64,000 bases of DNA, taken from positions 1 to 64,000 of the forward strand of contig CANJJE010000005.1 of the NCBI GenBank assembly GCA_947474755.1, given 5' to 3'. A model generated the notes under the pieces. It made no database searches, was not told the DNA's origin, and saw nothing but the letters and a program-made list of their open reading frames with translations. Shown here piece after piece: positions 27,840 to 38,180 of this stretch (positions are counted from its first letter, which is position 1; each line of letters opens with the position of its first letter). A program made the position numbers and the translations under genes. This stretch comes from Burkholderiales bacterium (GTDB taxonomy: Bacteria > Pseudomonadota > Gammaproteobacteria > Burkholderiales > Burkholderiaceae_C).

Positions 27840-28862
27840 TCAGGCGTGGCTGACGACGCGATCGCGGCCACCGTTCTTGGCCGCGTACAAGGCCTCGTCG
27901 GCACGTGAGATCAGCGAGGCCGCATCGTCGTTCGGCTTCACCGCGGTGACGCCACCCGAGATGGTCACCGTCGACAGCACCTCCTGCGTCGTGCGGTCGC
28001 GAATCTTGATGGCCTTGGTGCGGTTGCGCACCACCTCGGCGAGTTCGATGGACTGGTCGAGCGAGGTCTGCGGCAGCAGCAGCGCGAATTCTTCCCCGCC
28101 GTAGCGTGCGGCGGAATGATTGTCGTTCTTCACCGAAGTGCGCAGGATTTCACCGACTGCCTGCAGCACCCGGTCGCCCATCAGATGACCGTGGGTGTCG
28201 TTGACGCGCTTGAAGTGATCGATGTCCAGCATCACCAGGCAATGGCTGTTGCCGTCGGCAGTTTCTTGTGACAAGAGCGACTCGATCTTCTTTTCGAAAC
28301 CACGTCGATTCAGGATGCCGGTCATCGGGCACAGCAAGGCCTCGCTCGTGGCGCGATCGAGGTCGCTGCGCAACTTGCTGATCTCTTCCTGGCTGATCGA
28401 CACTTTCTGCTGCAGCGCTTCGACCGAACTCTTCATCTCGGCGGTGCCCGCCATCACCTCGGTCAGTCGGGGCTTCAACTGCTCGACATCGCGAGATGCC
28501 AGCGCCCTGTTCAGGCCGTTGAGTTGGTCGCCGAAATTGCCGGCCTTGCTGCCGGTATGAGAGGCCGATTGAGCCACGCTGGCCAACAGGCGCTCCATCT
28601 CGCCGCTGATGTGCGCCATCAGCGCTTCATCGGCCGGGGCGATGTACTTCTTGTACAGCGCGATGACAGCCGGGTCATCAATGCCCTTGCCCTCTTTCAA
28701 CGACTCATCAATGGCGGCAGTCAGCGCAGGGTTGATGCCTCCCACGTACTCGTACCACAGCGTGAAGGAGATCGGGTTGAAGGCGGCTTCGTGTTTGCCC
28801 ATCTGGCCCAGTGCCAATCGGAGCAGTTCCGCGCTTCGGTCCTTTGATTCTGAATACCTCAC
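27840..28862 (-). CDS. diguanylate cyclase (GGDEF domain)
   Basis: A 340-residue soluble protein. Residues 1-175 are a helical sensory region (TLWYEYVGGINPAL... and a coiled-coil-like stretch before the catalytic domain). The GGDEF domain carries an active GGEEF motif in ARYGGEEFALLLP with the metal-binding DIDHFKRVND, so it should make cyclic-di-GMP from two GTP. The inhibitory RxxD I-site is absent (the corresponding residues are DNHSAA), so product inhibition at that site is unlikely. GTG 28862 is chosen for the strong GGAG site before it. It converges on the DUF3299 gene. Confidence 0.88.
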   Translation of the reverse strand: MRYSESKDRSAELLRLALGQMGKHEAAFNPISFTLWYEYVGGINPALTAAIDESLKEGKGIDDPAVIALYKKYIAPADEALMAHISGEMERLLASVAQSASHTGSKAGNFGDQLNGLNRALASRDVEQLKPRLTEVMAGTAEMKSSVEALQQKVSISQEEISKLRSDLDRATSEALLCPMTGILNRRGFEKKIESLLSQETADGNSHCLVMLDIDHFKRVNDTHGHLMGDRVLQAVGEILRTSVKNDNHSAARYGGEEFALLLPQTSLDQSIELAEVVRNRTKAIKIRDRTTQEVLSTVTISGGVTAVKPNDDAASLISRADEALYAAKNGGRDRVVSHA

Positions 28863-29039
28863 GGTACTGCTCCCAGTGCCTGTAGACGACTCCAAAATTT
28901 TATGGGCGTTTTCCCCCGGCGCAACACTGGCTTTCGGCAGGTGCGCTGTTGTGCTTTGGATTCGAGCCGGACGCCTTTGCCGCCCCCCGCCCCCGCCGCA
29001 CACGAAGGTGCCCGCCAGGGACAGGCTGACAATCAGGCC

Positions 29040-29474
29040 ATGTTTTCCCCGTCTCAGCATGATGTCAGGCGCTTCTTCTGCGAAGCGCATGCGAAAGCCT
29101 GCAGTGGAATGCCACTGACGGCGCTGGAACTCGTCGCCACCGACTGGATCGCCCTGCATCCCGAGTACCACTCCGCACTGACCGATGTCGATCAAGCACT
29201 GGCTGCCGTGTACGACGTCGAGGGCGGTCGCACCAATCCGTTTCTGCACCTGTCCATGCACCTGTCGATCAGCGAGCAGGTGTCAATCGATCAACCACTC
29301 GGCATCCGGCAGGCGGTCGAGCTGCTGGCCGCGCGGCGTGGCTCGCTGCACAACGCTCACCACGAAGTGATGGAGTGTCTGGGAGAGATGATGTGGGCCT
29401 CGCAGCGCAGCGGCCTGCCCCCTGACGGTGAGCGATACATTGAAGCAGTGCGGCGCCGAGCCACGCGCGATTGA
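29040..29474 (+). CDS. DUF1841 family protein
   Basis: A 144-residue protein of the DUF1841 family, conserved in beta- and gammaproteobacteria and of unknown function. It begins MFSPSQHDVRRFFCEAH and has the conserved WIALHPEYH and the histidine-rich LHLSMHLSISEQVSIDQPLGIR core, which suggests a metal-binding role. ATG 29040 gives the normal family N-terminus. The PAP2 gene follows 13 bp later, so the two may share a transcript. Confidence 0.88.
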   Translation: MFSPSQHDVRRFFCEAHAKACSGMPLTALELVATDWIALHPEYHSALTDVDQALAAVYDVEGGRTNPFLHLSMHLSISEQVSIDQPLGIRQAVELLAARRGSLHNAHHEVMECLGEMMWASQRSGLPPDGERYIEAVRRRATRD

Positions 29475-29487
29475 GGGTCGAAGAAAA

Positions 29488-30177
29488 ATGAACCTTCGAC
29501 CGATGACTGCGGGGCGTGACGCTGCCTGGATCGTACTGAGCTTGCTGGCCTTGCTGGCCTGGGACCTGTCCGGGCTCGACCTGATCGTCGGACGCTGGTT
29601 TGGCACTGCGCAAGGCTTCAGCCTGAAGAGCCATTGGCTCTTTGCCCAAGTGCTTCACGCAGGCGGCCGCTGGGTCAGCGCGGTGGCGGTCATCGCTGTG
29701 TTGGTCAACGTGTTCAGGCCCTGGTCTTGCGCCCGCGACATGAATGCGGCCACCAGGCGCTGGTGGTTTGCGGTCACGGTGATCTGCCTGTTGCTGATCC
29801 CGACCCTCAAGCAACTCAGCACCACCAGCTGCCCCTGGGATCTGGCCGAGTTCGGCCGCTCCGCTCGGCATGTGTCGCACTGGGCGTTCGGCGTCGACGA
29901 CGGCGGGCCCGGGCGCTGCTTCCCGTCGGGTCACGCCTCGGCGGCATTCAGCCTGTTCGGCGGCTGGTTCGCGTTGCGCGGCACCTCGCCCCGAGCCGCC
30001 CACCGCTGGCTGGCGGGCGTCTGGTTCTTCGGCATCCTTTTCAGCATGGCGCAGACCGCGCGTGGCGCACACTTCCCCAGCCATTCGATGTGGACCGCCT
30101 GGGTGTGCTTCACAACCAGTGCGCTGCTGTGGCATGCCGCCCAGCCGCTGCTCCATCGCAGACGCACCGAAAACTGA
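29488..30177 (+). CDS. PAP2-family membrane phosphatase
   Basis: A 229-residue phosphatidic acid phosphatase type 2 protein with about six helices. The three phosphatase motifs are KQLSTTSCPWDL (motif 1, with Lys), PSGHASAAF (motif 2, with catalytic His) and ARGAHFPSHSMWTAW (motif 3, with Arg and nucleophilic His). It likely dephosphorylates a lipid phosphate or isoprenyl diphosphate on the periplasmic face, or modifies lipid A phosphates. It is the second candidate lipid phosphatase in the window after UppP. ATG 29488 follows AAGAA. Confidence 0.88.
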   Translation: MNLRPMTAGRDAAWIVLSLLALLAWDLSGLDLIVGRWFGTAQGFSLKSHWLFAQVLHAGGRWVSAVAVIAVLVNVFRPWSCARDMNAATRRWWFAVTVICLLLIPTLKQLSTTSCPWDLAEFGRSARHVSHWAFGVDDGGPGRCFPSGHASAAFSLFGGWFALRGTSPRAAHRWLAGVWFFGILFSMAQTARGAHFPSHSMWTAWVCFTTSALLWHAAQPLLHRRRTEN

Positions 30178-30193
30178 CCCTGGCCCGAGCGGC

Positions 30194-31036
30194 TCAGGCC
30201 TTGAACTCGATGTTGTCGATCAGCCTCGTGGCGCCAAGCCGCGCAGCGCCCAGCACGACCCATGAACCTTCGCGCTCGTCATCATCGCTGGGCGAGCTCA
30301 AGTCATCTTGACGGCGCACCGTGAGGTAATCAGGCTGCCAGCCTTGGGCGGCGAGCGCCTCCAGTGCCTGCGCCTCCAGCAATTCCAGTGGCGCCACGCC
30401 ATCGCCGAAACGCCCGGCCAGCGTGCGCAACGCCCACGACAGCTCGATGGCCCTGGCGCGCTCGGCTGCGCTGAGGTAGCCGTTGCGTGACGACAGCGCC
30501 AGGCCATCGTCGGCGCGTGAAGTTTCGGCAGCTTCGATGACGATGGGCAGCGCGAACTGCTGCGTCATTCTGCGGATCACCAGCAGCTGCTGGTAGTCCT
30601 TCTTGCCGAACAAGGCGATGCGCGGCTGCACGGCGTTGAACAGCTTCATCACGACGGTGCTGACGCCGGTGAAGAAGCCTGGCCGGAAGCGACCCTCGAG
30701 AATGTCGGCCAGGGCCGGGTCGGGGAGCACCTTGAATGTCTGCGGTTCCGGGTAGAGCTCGTGCTCGTCGGGCGCAAACACGATGTTGCAGCCCGCCAGC
30801 TGCAGCAGTTCGCAGTCGCGCTCCAGCGTGCGCGGATAGCGCTCGAAATCTTCGTGGGGCGCGAACTGCAACCGGTTGACGAAGATGCTGACGACGACCG
30901 GCAGGCCGTGCCCTGCCGCCTGCCGTACCAGCGCCAGGTGTCCGTCGTGCAGGTTGCCCATCGTCGGCACGAAGGCGCAGGTGCCGGGCACCGGCAGGGC
31001 GGCGCGAAGCGCGGCAATGGTGTGCACGATCAACAT
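30194..31036 (-). CDS. panC: pantothenate synthetase PanC
   Basis: A 280-residue enzyme joining pantoate and beta-alanine with ATP. The nucleotide-binding motif is [14 protein letters not shown] near residue 26, and the second conserved block is FGKKDYQQL followed by the [13 protein letters not shown] loop. The start at ATG 31036 matches the known N-terminus MLIV; a TTG at 31051 overlaps the panB stop and is less likely. panB lies just upstream on the same strand, 11 bp away, giving a pantothenate operon. panD is not in the window. Confidence 0.95.
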   Translation of the reverse strand: MLIVHTIAALRAALPVPGTCAFVPTMGNLHDGHLALVRQAAGHGLPVVVSIFVNRLQFAPHEDFERYPRTLERDCELLQLAGCNIVFAPDEHELYPEPQTFKVLPDPALADILEGRFRPGFFTGVSTVVMKLFNAVQPRIALFGKKDYQQLLVIRRMTQQFALPIVIEAAETSRADDGLALSSRNGYLSAAERARAIELSWALRTLAGRFGDGVAPLELLEAQALEALAAQGWQPDYLTVRRQDDLSSPSDDDEREGSWVVLGAARLGATRLIDNIEFKA

Positions 31037-31047
31037 GGCCAGACGAC

Positions 31048-31887
31048 TCAAAGGTAAGCGTGCAGCTTCGGGTCCGGAAATCGGCGCGCTTTCACATCGG
31101 AGACGTAGGTCCGTATCGCCGCGTCTATCGACCCCGAACCTTGCATGAAGTCGCGCACAAAGCGCGGCTGCTTGCCGTGGCCGAGTCCCAGCATGTCATG
31201 CAGCACCAGCACCTGGCCCGAACAGTCTGCGCCGGCTCCAATGCCGATCGTCGGGATCGGCAGGCTTGCAGTGATAGCCGCAGCGACTGCCGACGGCATC
31301 AACTCCAGCACCAGCATCGCCGCACCGGCCTCGGCCAGTTGTCGCGCATGCAGTCGCAGCGTGGCCGCCGCCTGCTCGTCGCGTCCCTGGATGCGGTAGC
31401 CGCCCAAGGCATGCACCGATTGCGGCGTCAGCCCCAGGTGTGCGCAGACCGGGATGCCGCGCTGCGTCAGGAAGTGCACGGTGTCCACGGTCCAGTCACC
31501 GCCTTCGAGCTTGACCATGTGTGCGCCCGCCTGCATCAGCGCAGTGGCACTTTCCATCGCCTGCGCAGGCGACTGCTGGTAACTGCCGAACGGCAGGTCG
31601 CCGATGATCCAGGCGCTGCGATTGCCCTGCGAAACGCAGCGCACGTGATACGCCATGTCGGAAAGCGTCACTGGCAGCGTGCTGTCGAGCCCCTGCAACA
31701 CCATGCCGAGCGAATCGCCGATCAACAGGCAATCGACGCCAGCGTGGTCAAGCACGCGGGCGAAGGCGGCGTCGTAGCAAGTCAGCATGCTGATCGGCTC
31801 GCTGGCCGCGTGCATCTCGCGCAGCCGGTGCAGCGTGATGGGCTTGCGCCCTGACGGTGCCGCGTGGGAGGACGGGTGGACGCTCAT
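31048..31887 (-). CDS. panB: 3-methyl-2-oxobutanoate hydroxymethyltransferase PanB
   Basis: A 279-residue TIM-barrel enzyme making ketopantoate from alpha-ketoisovalerate and methylene-tetrahydrofolate, the first committed step to pantothenate. Family marks are [25 protein letters not shown] with DSLGMVLQG (metal-binding Asp), [15 protein letters not shown] and [10 protein letters not shown] 31887 gives the expected length. It is the first gene of the panB-panC pair, and bioB ends 23 bp upstream of it on the same strand. Confidence 0.96.
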   Translation of the reverse strand: MSVHPSSHAAPSGRKPITLHRLREMHAASEPISMLTCYDAAFARVLDHAGVDCLLIGDSLGMVLQGLDSTLPVTLSDMAYHVRCVSQGNRSAWIIGDLPFGSYQQSPAQAMESATALMQAGAHMVKLEGGDWTVDTVHFLTQRGIPVCAHLGLTPQSVHALGGYRIQGRDEQAAATLRLHARQLAEAGAAMLVLELMPSAVAAAITASLPIPTIGIGAGADCSGQVLVLHDMLGLGHGKQPRFVRDFMQGSGSIDAAIRTYVSDVKARRFPDPKLHAYL

Positions 31888-31909
31888 GAGCTGGTGGTCA
31901 TGCCTTGAT

Positions 31910-32920
31910 TCACCCGGCTCGCATGCCCAGCGTTTCCAGCAGCGCCTGATCGGCTGTCACGTCGGGGTTGCCGGTGACCAGCAGCTTGTCGCCATAGAAG
32001 ATCGAGTTGGCTCCGGCCACGAAGCACAGCGCCTGCACTGCATCGCCCAGCGCCTGGCGGCCGGCCGACAGCCGCACACGGGTGCGTGGCATCGTGATTC
32101 GCGCGGCGGCGATCGTGCGCACGAACTCGAACGGGTCGAGCGGCGCCTGTTCTGCCAGTGGTGTGCCGGCGACGGGCACCAGGTGGTTGATGGGCACCGA
32201 TTCGGGGTAGGGCTCCATATTGGCCAGCTCGGCAATCAGCGCGGCGCGCTGTGTGCGCGATTCGCCCATGCCGACGATGCCGCCGCAGCAGACCTTCACG
32301 CCCGCGCCGCGTACGCGCTGCAGCGTATCGATGCGGTCCTCGAACTGGCGCGTCTGCACGATGTCGGCGTACTTGTCCGGCGCGGTGTCGATGTTGTGGT
32401 TGTAGTAGTCAAGGCCGGCGTCGCGCAGGGCTTCAGCATGGCCGTCGCCCAGCATGCCCAGAGTGGCGCAGGTTTCCAGGCCCAGGCCCTTCACTGCACT
32501 GATCAACTGCGCCACCTTCTCGATGTCGCGGTCCTTCGGGCCGCGCCAGGCAGCACCCATGCAGAAGCGGGTGGCACCTGCCGCCTGCGCCGCGCGCGCG
32601 GCGGCCAGCACCTCGTCGACCTTCATCAGCGCTGTCGCCTCCACGCCGGTGTCGTAGGCGGCCGACTGGGGGCAGTAAGAACAGTTTTCAGCACAACCGC
32701 CGGTCTTGATCGACAGCAGCGTCGACAGCTGCACCTCGGCTGGATCGAAGTTCGCGCGGTGCACCGTCTGCGCCTGGTAAAGCAGTTCGGTGAACGGCAG
32801 TGCAAACAGCGCCTCGATCTGCTCGACCTGCCAGCGCTGCTTATCGGGACGCGAAGCAATGGCCGCTGCGGCAGGACGAACGAGTTGGATGGGCGCTGCG
32901 TGGATGGAGGCTGTGGACAT
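31910..32920 (-). CDS. bioB: biotin synthase BioB
   Basis: A 336-residue radical SAM enzyme that inserts sulphur into dethiobiotin. The radical SAM cluster motif is [11 protein letters not shown]; the protein also shows [16 protein letters not shown] and SAGRQ, which binds the auxiliary Fe-S cluster region. ATG 32920 matches the family N-terminus; an open frame reaching 33028 upstream would add 36 unlikely residues. No other bio genes are present; the gene is inserted between scpA and panB. Confidence 0.96.
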   Translation of the reverse strand: MSTASIHAAPIQLVRPAAAAIASRPDKQRWQVEQIEALFALPFTELLYQAQTVHRANFDPAEVQLSTLLSIKTGGCAENCSYCPQSAAYDTGVEATALMKVDEVLAAARAAQAAGATRFCMGAAWRGPKDRDIEKVAQLISAVKGLGLETCATLGMLGDGHAEALRDAGLDYYNHNIDTAPDKYADIVQTRQFEDRIDTLQRVRGAGVKVCCGGIVGMGESRTQRAALIAELANMEPYPESVPINHLVPVAGTPLAEQAPLDPFEFVRTIAAARITMPRTRVRLSAGRQALGDAVQALCFVAGANSIFYGDKLLVTGNPDVTADQALLETLGMRAG

Positions 32921-32987
32921 GGTCAGGGTCTCGCGTGAATGCGGAAGCAATGATGCGTCGGATTGCAAGGAAATGGGTTGTATGTCG

Positions 32988-33860
32988 TCAAACGGTCTGG
33001 TAAGCCAGACGAACATAGATCGGTGCATAGGCCTCGGCCTGGGTGATTTCCAGCAGGCTTTCGCGTGCCAGTTCGAGCATCGCGATGAAGGTGACGATCA
33101 GCACCGGCTGGCCGCGCGACACATCGAAAAGCTCGTGGAATTCAACGAATTTTCGCCCCTGGAGCGCCCGCAGCACGATACTCATGTGTTCGCGCACGCT
33201 GAGTTGTTCACGGTTGATCGTGTGGTGCTGGTTGAGCTTGGCGCGCTTCATCACATCGGCCCAGGCGGCGCGCAGATCGTCGGGCGCGACATCGGGAAAG
33301 CGCGGCGCCAGCGATTGTTCGATGTGCACCTGCGCGCGCAGGAAATCCCTGCCGATCACCGGCATGGCATCGAGGCGCGCCGCAGCGAGTTTCATCTGTT
33401 CGTATTCGACCAGGCGGCGCACCAGCTCGGCGCGCGGATCTTCCGGCTCGGCGCCGTCGGCGCCCTTCTTCGGCGGCAGCAGCATGCGCGACTTGATCTC
33501 GATCAGCATCGCTGCCATCAGCAGGTATTCGCTGGCGAGCTCGAGGTTGGTCTTGCGGATCTGCTCGACGTAAGTGAGGTACTGGCGCGTCACGTCGGCC
33601 AGCGGGATATCGAGGATATTGAAGTTCTGTCGGCGGATCAGGTACAGCAGCAGGTCGAGTGGCCCCTCGAAGGCTTCGAGGAACAGTCGCAGTGCGTCGG
33701 GCGGGATGTACAGATCGTGAGGCAGCTTGAACAGCGGTTCGCCGTACAGCCGCGCCACTGCCACGCTGTCGACGGCCAACGGCACCACGTGCGCCGCTGT
33801 CTCGGCCATCAGGGCTTGCAACTCGGGCGGCTCCAGCAGCGCAGGGCCTGGCAGGTTCAT
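32988..33860 (-). CDS. scpA: segregation and condensation protein ScpA
   Basis: A 290-residue kleisin that bridges SMC and ScpB in chromosome condensation. The N-terminal kleisin region is [32 protein letters not shown], followed by [18 protein letters not shown]. The C-terminal winged helix includes [12 protein letters not shown]. The N-terminal 60 residues before the kleisin core are longer than in Bacillus but usual in betaproteobacteria. The DUF3460 gene lies 28 bp upstream on the same strand. Confidence 0.92.
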   Translation of the reverse strand: MNLPGPALLEPPELQALMAETAAHVVPLAVDSVAVARLYGEPLFKLPHDLYIPPDALRLFLEAFEGPLDLLLYLIRRQNFNILDIPLADVTRQYLTYVEQIRKTNLELASEYLLMAAMLIEIKSRMLLPPKKGADGAEPEDPRAELVRRLVEYEQMKLAAARLDAMPVIGRDFLRAQVHIEQSLAPRFPDVAPDDLRAAWADVMKRAKLNQHHTINREQLSVREHMSIVLRALQGRKFVEFHELFDVSRGQPVLIVTFIAMLELARESLLEITQAEAYAPIYVRLAYQTV

Positions 33861-33888
33861 GGGCGAGATTCAGGCCGGCAGCCGCGCC

Positions 33889-34092
33889 TCACTTCGGCCC
33901 GGTCTGATACACATAGGGCTGCTGCGGCACGCGCGATTCGGCATCGTCGGCCTGCGCATCGCGGTCGACCCGCTTGTCCCACAACAAGGCGCGCCCGGCA
34001 CGCTGCTCGCTCTCCAAGGTCGGCTTTTTCGCTTTCAGCGATTCGATGAAGGCGGTCACGTCCGATTTGTAGGGCTTCCAGAACAGCGGCAT
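33889..34092 (-). CDS. DUF3460 family small protein
   Basis: A 67-residue protein of the DUF3460 family, largely confined to Betaproteobacteria and regularly found upstream of scpA/panC. Core motifs are SDVTAFIESLKAKKPTLE and QRAGRALLWDK, ending with PQQPYVYQTGPK. Function unknown. ATG 34092 begins the conserved part; an upstream in-frame ATG at 34209 is not family-like. Confidence 0.88.
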   Translation of the reverse strand: MPLFWKPYKSDVTAFIESLKAKKPTLESEQRAGRALLWDKRVDRDAQADDAESRVPQQPYVYQTGPK

Positions 34093-34240
34093 GGTGCAGT
34101 TGGGGCGTGAGTGAAAACGGGGAAACCCGGAGTTTACCGGGGCATGTGGGGCCCACATTGCTGCACCCAGTGCCGCAACCCGGCCTTTCCCTGAATGCTG
34201 ATTCATCAAATTCGAAGGGGTCGGCTGTCACGATAGCGGC

Positions 34241-35857
34241 ATGAAAGAAGTCGAGTTGAAGTTTCAGGTGCCGCCCGCGGCTCGCAAGGCGGTCGAAGCG
34301 GCGGTCGCCGGGCCACGGGCGGCCCGGCGCATCCGCTTGCGGGCCGCCTATTTCGACACCCCGACCGGTGCTTTGGCAGCCGCAGGCCTGGCGCTGCGGC
34401 TGCGCAAGGAGGGCCGCGCCTGGGTGCAGACGCTGAAGGGCACGCTGCCCGGAGGCAGCGGCATGATCCGGGCCGAGCACAACGTGCCGCGCGCCGTGAC
34501 CGGTGCTGCCGTGCCGGTGATCGATCCGCAGCTGCATGCCGACACGCCCATTGGCGCTGCGCTGTTGAAGCTGCTGCAGGGCGCCGACGGCACTCTGGCG
34601 CAGGTGATCGCCACCGACATCTGGCGGCGCGCCCGCACGGTGCGGGCTGCGGGTGGCGTGGTCGAGCTGGCGTTCGACGTCGGCGTGATCGAGGCCGGTA
34701 CCTCGGTGCCGACACGGCAACTGCCGGTGTGCGAACTCGAGATCGAACTCAAGCGAGGCAGCCCGCAGGCGGTGGTGGCCACTGCGCAGCGCTGGGTCGC
34801 ACGCCACGCCCTGTGGCTGGACACCCGCAGCAAGGCCGAACTCGGCCACCTGCTGTCGCGTGACGACGCGATGGCCGAGCCATGCCGTGCCAGCGAGGTG
34901 AAGCTGTCGAAATCCATGACGCCGGCCGCCGCGCTGGAGGTGGTGCTGCGCTCCTGTCTGGTACAGATCAGCACCAATGCTAGCCAGATCGCCAGTGGCC
35001 GCCATGCGCCCGAGCACACGCACCAGTTGCGCGTCGGCCTGCGCCGCCTGCGCTCCGCGCTGCGGTTCTTCGATGGTGCACAGCTGGCCGATGCCATCGA
35101 TGCAGCCATGCGTGAGCAGCTGGCCGTCGATGCCGCCACGTTGTTTCGACAGCTGGGCCAGGCACGCGATCGTGCGGCGGTGGCCGAGCCGCTGGTGATC
35201 GAACTGGCGCGTGCCTTGGCTGCAGTGGGTCAATCGGGCGAACCACCGCGCCTGCCGGCATCAGCCGAAGAGATCGACCCCACCCTCCTGGTTCGTCAGA
35301 CTGTCGCGCAGCGTCTGATGTTGAGCCTGATCTCGCAGGTGCAGGGCGACGATCCCGAGGCGATGCCAGCGGCTTCGGCCCGGACCGCGGCCTTGCCCCA
35401 GGGCTCGCCCGCATCCGACGCCGTTGCGCACGCTCCCCTGATACCGATTCGCAGCCGACTCGCCAAGCGGCTCAACCGTTGGCACCGCCAGGTGCAAGTC
35501 GATGCGCAGGCCTTCGATACGCTCGACGACGAGGGCCGCCACCGTTTGCGCAAGCGCATCAAACGTCTGCGCTACGCGGTGGAGTTCTCGGCCAGTCTGT
35601 TCGACGATCGCGCGGTGCGCGACTACCTGAAGGCGCTGCGTGCCGTTCAGGAGCGGCTGGGGGCCGTCAACGATGTCGCCGTCGGTATTGCGCTGTACTC
35701 GGCGGTGGTACCTGCCGATGCGCGTGCGCTGTTTGCACTGGGTTGGTTGGCGTCGCAGCGGGAGCGCGCGCTGGCCGCCTGCCAGCCGGACCTGAAGCGT
35801 TTCGTCGGATCGGTGCGCTTCTGGCGTGAGCGTCCTAAAAAGTCAGCCGGCAAGTAG
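34241..35857 (+). CDS. CYTH and CHAD domain-containing protein
   Basis: A 538-residue cytoplasmic protein. Residues 1-200 form the CYTH triphosphate tunnel domain: the EVELKFQV signature (ExExK) opens it, and YFDTPTGALAAAGLALRLRKEG, TLKG and ELEIELK supply tunnel residues. It probably hydrolyses tripolyphosphate or another triphosphate. Residues from about 230 on form the CHAD helical domain, with conserved HQLRVGLRRLRSALRFF and RHRLRKRIKRLRYAVEF, whose basic surfaces bind polyphosphate. Together they point to polyphosphate metabolism. It converges with metG, 25 bp apart. Confidence 0.92.
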   Translation: MKEVELKFQVPPAARKAVEAAVAGPRAARRIRLRAAYFDTPTGALAAAGLALRLRKEGRAWVQTLKGTLPGGSGMIRAEHNVPRAVTGAAVPVIDPQLHADTPIGAALLKLLQGADGTLAQVIATDIWRRARTVRAAGGVVELAFDVGVIEAGTSVPTRQLPVCELEIELKRGSPQAVVATAQRWVARHALWLDTRSKAELGHLLSRDDAMAEPCRASEVKLSKSMTPAAALEVVLRSCLVQISTNASQIASGRHAPEHTHQLRVGLRRLRSALRFFDGAQLADAIDAAMREQLAVDAATLFRQLGQARDRAAVAEPLVIELARALAAVGQSGEPPRLPASAEEIDPTLLVRQTVAQRLMLSLISQVQGDDPEAMPAASARTAALPQGSPASDAVAHAPLIPIRSRLAKRLNRWHRQVQVDAQAFDTLDDEGRHRLRKRIKRLRYAVEFSASLFDDRAVRDYLKALRAVQERLGAVNDVAVGIALYSAVVPADARALFALGWLASQRERALAACQPDLKRFVGSVRFWRERPKKSAGK

Positions 35858-35882
35858 CCGCATTCGGGCGGCCCTCACCGAA

Positions 35883-37997
35883 TCACCTCACCCTCAGGCC
35901 CGGTGTCGCACCTGGCCCGGGTTCAAGCACGTACAAGCCAGGATGCGCCTTGCCGTCGGCGTGGCTGGCAGCCAGAACCATGCCTTCGCTGACACCGAAC
36001 TTCATCTTGCGCGGTGCCAGGTTGGCCACCAGCACCGTCAGCTTGCCGATCAGGTCGGCGGGCTGGTACGCGCCCTTGATGCCGCTGAACACATTGCGCG
36101 TGCGCGGCTGGCCAGAGGCGTCGACTTCGCCGACATCAAGCGTCAGCCGCAGCAGCTTGTCGGAGCCAGGCACGTGTTCGCAGTTGACGATCTTCGCGAT
36201 GCGCAGGTCGATCTTCGCGAAATCGTCGATGCCGATGCTCTCGGCGATGTCTTCTCCGCCCGGCCTGGGCTGCTCGACGGCAGCGGGGGCAGGTGGCTCG
36301 AACAAGGCATCGAGCAGCTTCGGATCGACGCGCTGCATCAGGTGCCGGTACTCGCCGATGGTGTGCGCGCCCAGCGCACGGTGCGCATCGGCCGACACCA
36401 GCGGCGCGATCTTCAGGAAGGCCTCCACCTGTGTGGCAAGTGCCGGCAGCACCGGCTTCAGGTAGATCGTCAGCAGCCGGAACGCTTCGATGCAGACGGT
36501 GCACACGTCATGCAGCACCGCGTCCTGGCCGTCCTGCTTTGCCAGCTCCCAGGGCTTGTTCTGGTCGACGTACTCATTGACGCGATCGGCCAGCAGCATG
36601 ATCTCGCGCAGCGCCTTGCCGTACTCGCGCCCCTCGTACAGACGCTCGATCTCGGCCTGGCCGCTGCGCAGGTGGTCGAGCAGCACGCGGCCCTCGACGC
36701 CGACGTCGGACGACAGCTTGCCCGCAAAGCGTTTGGTCAGAAAGCCAGCCGCGCGGCTGGCGATGTTGATGTACTTGCCGACGAGGTCGCTGTTCACCCG
36801 CGCGACGAAGTCATCGGGGTTGAAATCCACGTCCTCGACCTTGCTGCTCAGCTTGGTCGCGATGTAGTAGCGCAGCCACTCGGCGTTCAGCCCGAGTTCG
36901 AGGTACTTCAGGGGCGAGATGCCGGTGCCGCGGCTCTTGCTCATCTTTTCGCCGCTGACCGTGATGAAGCCGTGGGCGTAGACGCGATCCGGCACCTTGC
37001 GACCCGAGAACTTCAGCATCGCCGGCCAGAACAGCGTGTGGAAGTAGGTGATGTCCTTGCCGATGAAGTGGATCTGCTCGACCGCCGGGTCGGCGATGAA
37101 CTCGTCGAAGCTGCGCAACTCGCCGCGCACCTTCGCCTTGCCCTGGTCGAAGTAGTTTTTCAACGACGCCAGGTAGCCCACCGGCGCATCGAGCCACACA
37201 TAGAAATATTTCCCCGGCGCGTCCGGGATCTCGATGCCGAAGTACGGCGCGTCGCGGCTGATGTCCCAGTCGCTCAGGCCGCCCTGGCCGTGTTCGTCCT
37301 TCGTGAACCACTCGCGGATCTTGTTGGCGACCTCGCTTTGCAGCCGCTCGCCGCCGGTCCAGGCTTCCAGGAACTCGACGCAGCGCGGATCGCTGAGCTT
37401 GAAGAAGAAGTGCTCGCTGCTCTTCATCACCGGCGTGGCGCCGCTCAGCGTCGAGTACGGGTTCTTCAGGTCGGTGGGCGCGTAGACCGCGCTGCACACC
37501 TCGCAGCTGTCGCCGTACTGGTCCTTCGCACCGCACTTCGGGCACTCGCCCTTGATGTAGCGGTCGGGCAGGAACATGGCCTTCACCGGGTCGTAGAACT
37601 GCTCGATGGTCTTGGTGGCGATCAGCGAGCCGTCGGCGCGGTCACGCAGCTGTCGGTAGATGTCCTGCGCGAGGGCTGTGTTCTCGGGCGAGTCGGTCGA
37701 ATGCCAGTGGTCGAAGGCGATGTGGAAGCCGTCGAGGTACTGCTGGCGACCAGCGGCGATCTCGGCCACGAACTGCTGCGGTGTCTTGCCGGCCTTTTCC
37801 GCGGCGATCATGATCGGCGCGCCGTGTGCGTCGTCGGCACCGACGAAATGCACTTCCACGGGGGACCCGTCGTCGCTGACCTGCATCCGCTGATGCCGCA
37901 CCCAGATGTCGGCCTGGATGTACTCCATCATGTGCCCGATGTGGAAGGGCGCGTTGGCGTAAGGCAGGGCAGTGGTGACGAAAAGCTTGCGGGTCAT
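35883..37997 (-). CDS. metG: methionyl-tRNA synthetase
   Basis: A 704-residue class I synthetase charging tRNA-Met. The HIGH-like motif is in [19 protein letters not shown] near residue 12, the zinc knuckle is [17 protein letters not shown], the catalytic loop is [11 protein letters not shown], and the C-terminal EMAP-like tRNA-binding domain starts near [17 protein letters not shown] 37997 gives the correct N-terminus [17 protein letters not shown]; open sequence further upstream overlaps the divergent mrp gene and is not coding. Divergent from mrp/apbC, as in many proteobacteria. Confidence 0.97.
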   Translation of the reverse strand: MTRKLFVTTALPYANAPFHIGHMMEYIQADIWVRHQRMQVSDDGSPVEVHFVGADDAHGAPIMIAAEKAGKTPQQFVAEIAAGRQQYLDGFHIAFDHWHSTDSPENTALAQDIYRQLRDRADGSLIATKTIEQFYDPVKAMFLPDRYIKGECPKCGAKDQYGDSCEVCSAVYAPTDLKNPYSTLSGATPVMKSSEHFFFKLSDPRCVEFLEAWTGGERLQSEVANKIREWFTKDEHGQGGLSDWDISRDAPYFGIEIPDAPGKYFYVWLDAPVGYLASLKNYFDQGKAKVRGELRSFDEFIADPAVEQIHFIGKDITYFHTLFWPAMLKFSGRKVPDRVYAHGFITVSGEKMSKSRGTGISPLKYLELGLNAEWLRYYIATKLSSKVEDVDFNPDDFVARVNSDLVGKYINIASRAAGFLTKRFAGKLSSDVGVEGRVLLDHLRSGQAEIERLYEGREYGKALREIMLLADRVNEYVDQNKPWELAKQDGQDAVLHDVCTVCIEAFRLLTIYLKPVLPALATQVEAFLKIAPLVSADAHRALGAHTIGEYRHLMQRVDPKLLDALFEPPAPAAVEQPRPGGEDIAESIGIDDFAKIDLRIAKIVNCEHVPGSDKLLRLTLDVGEVDASGQPRTRNVFSGIKGAYQPADLIGKLTVLVANLAPRKMKFGVSEGMVLAASHADGKAHPGLYVLEPGPGATPGLRVR

Positions 37998-38180
37998 GGG
38001 AGCACAGGTGGTCCAGCCCCGCTGTCGTGGCGCACGGCAGCGTCGGGCAGCCGGTGATTCTAGGCCGCGTACCTTTTCCTGAAACCTGCCCGATCCGGAG
38101 GCCAGGCCCCCTGCGCTAGACTGCCGCCGCCCCTGCCGCACTGCGGTGCCGCACGGTCTTTTCCCCTGCCTGGAACCGTC

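Noticed and set aside
35826-38057. A 743-codon open frame on the plus strand over metG
   Set aside because: It lies opposite metG, is His/Arg/Val/Asp-rich without motifs, and has the codon pattern of an antisense shadow.
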